Assembly (NCBI GenBank): GCA_937894535.1 | Contig: CALBHI010000511.1 | Span: forward strand, 1-7,766 | Length of the DNA stretch: 7,766 nt | Direction of reading: 5' to 3' | From: an uncultured Verrucomicrobiota bacterium | GTDB lineage: Bacteria; Verrucomicrobiota; Kiritimatiellia; CAIVKH01 | Shown here: positions 5,870 through 7,766 of the stretch, piece by piece | How the letters are laid out: each line of letters starts with the position of its first letter | Position numbering within the stretch: the first letter of the stretch is position 1 | Notes under the pieces: model-generated | The model's input: only the letters and a program-made list of their open reading frames with translations | Databases searched by the model: none | What the model was told of the DNA's origin: nothing | Program-made: the position numbers and the translations under genes

Positions 5870-7766
5870 TCAGCGGGCGAGCCAGATATCCGGCCAGCAA
5901 TCATTGCCCGTGTGCCAGGTGATGCGGTAGGTCTGGTCCATCGGCGTGCCGACTTTCCACAGGAAGATCTCGTAATCGGCGGCATCGTGTTCATGCCCGC
6001 CCTCCGAGGCCCCGAAAACCAGGTACGCCTCGTCGGGAGTGACCCGCGGAAAATACTCGTGGTTGAAGGAGGAGGCGTGGTTGAACCACAACGTGCGTTC
6101 GAATCCCCGCGGATCGACCCGGAAAAAGGCATTGTCCTTGCCCGGTAGATGATCCACGTAATACAGGGTTGTGTAGTCGGGCGTCCAGTTCACCTGGCAC
6201 CCTTGTCCGAATGGGCGCAACCGCCCCTCGCGGTCGGCGAGGGCGGAGGTCTGGCGGACGGGCCGGATGCTCAACCCGATTTCCCCGGTGTGGGGGTTGT
6301 AGCTGGGCGTATCGAGGTTCAGGTTCTCCGGAAGATCACCCAGCCCCGGATACAACAGGCGTGTTTCCTCGCCGCTCACCAGATCGCGCTTGCGCACTTC
6401 GGTGCCGTTGAATTGGAAGATGATTTCCCGGTCGTTGATCCAGGCAGGCACGTTGGCGTTGGTGGCGATCAGGGTTTCTTTTCCGGAGGCCAACTCCAGC
6501 AGGTACAGGTCCCACGGCACCTTGTTGCGCTGGGACACCCACGGGATCTGGGAGCGGCAGAACAGGAGGCGTGTACCGTCCGGGGAGATGCGGGGATAGT
6601 ACTCGGTGTGGGGATGGCGGGTCAGGGGCATGACCGTGCCGGCGGGCAGGGTCATCCGGAAGATGTCATGGTTGCCGTCGCGGTTCGAGCTCCAGACGAT
6701 GAAACCCTGCAGGTCGTCGGCCCAGGCGGGACGTGGCGTCTGGCCGGCTGCCGCGACCGTCCTGCCGATGTCCGGCGCTTCCAGCGCACCCAGCTTCTTG
6801 AAGGCCCGGTATTCAAGAAAGGCCCAACCGGACGCAACGCCCAGCACCGCCAGGGCGACCAGCGCCAACGCGACCAGACGCCAGCGCGGCGGCGAAACCG
6901 GCACGGTTCCGGAAGCCACGCTTCCGGCGCGACGCACGGCGATCAGCAACAAGCCCGCCCCGCCGACCAGATAATCCACCGCCTGGCTCCAGATGTGGAT
7001 GGCGAGCATGGCCAGGGCGGCCGCTGCCGCGGAAAAGCCAAGCATCGTCCACACCGCGGTGCCTCCCGCCTCGTAGGCGCCAAAACTCATCAAGGTCGGC
7101 AGCGGCAGGCTGGCCGCCGCCTCCGCGCCCAGCAGGGCCGACAGCACGCGCCAGAACCCGGCATCGACCAATTCCGGGAAGTTTGGCCGGGTTACGGCCA
7201 GGAACAACAGGTAGATGCCGCCATATTTCAGGCTGCGCACCACCACCGACAAGCCCAGCGTGCGCACGAGTGTCCCCGATTGCCGCACCGCCTCGAACGA
7301 GTGGATCAGGCGGTCGAGGAAGACCTTGAGCTTCTCGAACCAGCGCGGCAACGTCCGGTGGTCGGTCCACCGATGCAACAGGTGTCCCGCCCAGGTCGAC
7401 CCGAACAACAGCACGGCGAGACCGGTTAGCGAAACGGCGGCAATAAAAGCCATCGCCCATCCCATCCAGGCCGGCGCGGAAGCGGTGGTGGCGGCATGGA
7501 GGAGCAGTGCACCGACCAGGAGGGCCAGGGCGACCAGATCGAAGACGAAACTCAGGGCGAGCGATGAAAGGCCATCGGCGACCGGCACCCGGTAGCCACG
7601 GTTCAGCAGGGCCACGTACATCAGTTCCCCGCTGCGTGACGGAAGCATATCCACGAACATGTTGCGCGCCATCGTCACCAGCATCATATGAAAACCCGAA
7701 GGAACCTCCGCCACACCCGCCGCCCGCAGCAACCGGGTCGCGAAAACGCCGCAGCGGATCAAGCCG
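5870..7766 (-). CDS. Flippase-like (LPG-synthase-type) membrane domain fused to a TolB-like PD40 beta-propeller, N-terminus missing
   Basis: The frame is open to the right window edge and no good start is seen, so the first part lies outside. 630 residues are read from a TTG at 7762, and I number from there. Residues ~20-280 are a multi-helix membrane domain like the flippase-like/LPG_synthase_TM family (PF03706), with the early VDMLPSRSGELMYVALL (37-53) in place of the family's LPGR-x-GE motif and RSLKYGGIYLLF (176-187) later. One more helix lies at ~295-315. Residues ~350-630 carry PD40/TolB-like blades: IVWSSNRDGNHDIFRM (355-370), YYPRISPDGTRLLF (388-401) and YFPRVTPDEAYLVFGAS (570-586). 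PF03706 proteins move or modify lipids; PD40 domains bind proteins or sugars. The propeller probably sits outside the cytoplasm, attached by the last helix. The activity and substrate of the fusion are unknown. The stop is 12 bp from the convergent TPR stop. Confidence 0.85.
   Translation of the reverse strand, partial: GLIRCGVFATRLLRAAGVAEVPSGFHMMLVTMARNMFVDMLPSRSGELMYVALLNRGYRVPVADGLSSLALSFVFDLVALALLVGALLLHAATTASAPAWMGWAMAFIAAVSLTGLAVLLFGSTWAGHLLHRWTDHRTLPRWFEKLKVFLDRLIHSFEAVRQSGTLVRTLGLSVVVRSLKYGGIYLLFLAVTRPNFPELVDAGFWRVLSALLGAEAAASLPLPTLMSFGAYEAGGTAVWTMLGFSAAAAALAMLAIHIWSQAVDYLVGGAGLLLIAVRRAGSVASGTVPVSPPRWRLVALALVALAVLGVASGWAFLEYRAFKKLGALEAPDIGRTVAAAGQTPRPAWADDLQGFIVWSSNRDGNHDIFRMTLPAGTVMPLTRHPHTEYYPRISPDGTRLLFCRSQIPWVSQRNKVPWDLYLLELASGKETLIATNANVPAWINDREIIFQFNGTEVRKRDLVSGEETRLLYPGLGDLPENLNLDTPSYNPHTGEIGLSIRPVRQTSALADREGRLRPFGQGCQVNWTPDYTTLYYVDHLPGKDNAFFRVDPRGFERTLWFNHASSFNHEYFPRVTPDEAYLVFGASEGGHEHDAADYEIFLWKVGTPMDQTYRITWHTGNDCWPDIWLAR

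Noticed and set aside
5850..5879. Imperfect inverted repeat across the TPR and propeller stop codons as a terminator
   Set aside because: The stem (CGCCC/GGGCG plus TGA/TCA) needs a 2-nt bulge and a 12-nt loop and has no T-tract, which is too weak to call.
6601..6720. Possible tandem nucleotide repeats matching the propeller blades
   Set aside because: The similarity between blades is at protein level only and is degenerate; no nucleotide-level repeat was found.
6149..7429. A 426-codon plus-strand open frame opposite the flippase/propeller gene
   Set aside because: It is low-complexity (Gly, Gln, Arg, His, Ala) with no recognisable motif, while the minus strand shows clear membrane helices and PD40 motifs.
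1..7766. Mobile element, CRISPR array, tRNA or phage-defence island
   Set aside because: No transposase, integrase, terminal inverted repeats, regularly spaced repeats or tRNA-like cloverleaf was seen. Composition looks even across the window.

Overview
This window looks like ordinary chromosomal DNA from a high-GC bacterium. I see no mobile element, RNA gene, CRISPR array or integration scar. The genes resemble families I associate with the PVC group (Verrucomicrobiota, Kiritimatiellota or Lentisphaerota): the HPVxDFLFxYY 'methyladenine glycosylase' family, its FWYAVNNTEV neighbour, a GNAT-nitrilase fusion, and an endonuclease III with an unusual cysteine tail. That placement comes from memory of family members, not from a search, and is tentative.

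Layout. (1) Positions 1-1357 hold a divergent pair: a partial minus-strand gene of the '3-methyladenine DNA glycosylase' family running off the left edge, and a plus-strand conserved protein of unknown function. The latter overlaps by 4 bp a small two-helix membrane protein. (2) A hairpin at 1352-1374 carries the stop codons of that small gene and of a convergent PsiE-family membrane protein. (3) Positions 4542-1369 on the minus strand look like one transcription direction. In order, it reads a small secreted protein of unknown function, endonuclease III (nth), a GNAT/carbon-nitrogen hydrolase fusion, and, after a 51-bp gap with its own possible signals, the PsiE-family gene. The first three are packed tightly (14-bp overlap, then a 2-bp gap) and are very probably an operon. 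(4) A 175-bp divergent intergenic region (4543-4717) holds promoter-like sequences in both directions. (5) A plus-strand membrane-anchored TPR protein (4718-5857) converges with a large minus-strand gene that runs off the right edge. That gene joins a flippase-like/LPG-synthase-type membrane domain to a TolB-like (PD40) beta-propeller.

How the genes may work together: two are linked to DNA repair (nth and, by family name only, the left-edge gene), but they are not in one operon. Most of the others are envelope or membrane proteins without an obvious shared pathway. The points most worth a second look are the membrane-domain/propeller fusion, the non-canonical iron-sulfur cysteine spacing in Nth, the nth/GNAT-nitrilase/secreted-protein operon, and a repeated GGTTGCRCTTTC-like element 25-31 nt upstream of three start codons. 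Long open frames antisense to the real genes are products of GC-rich codon usage. No stretch longer than about 175 bp lacks a gene.
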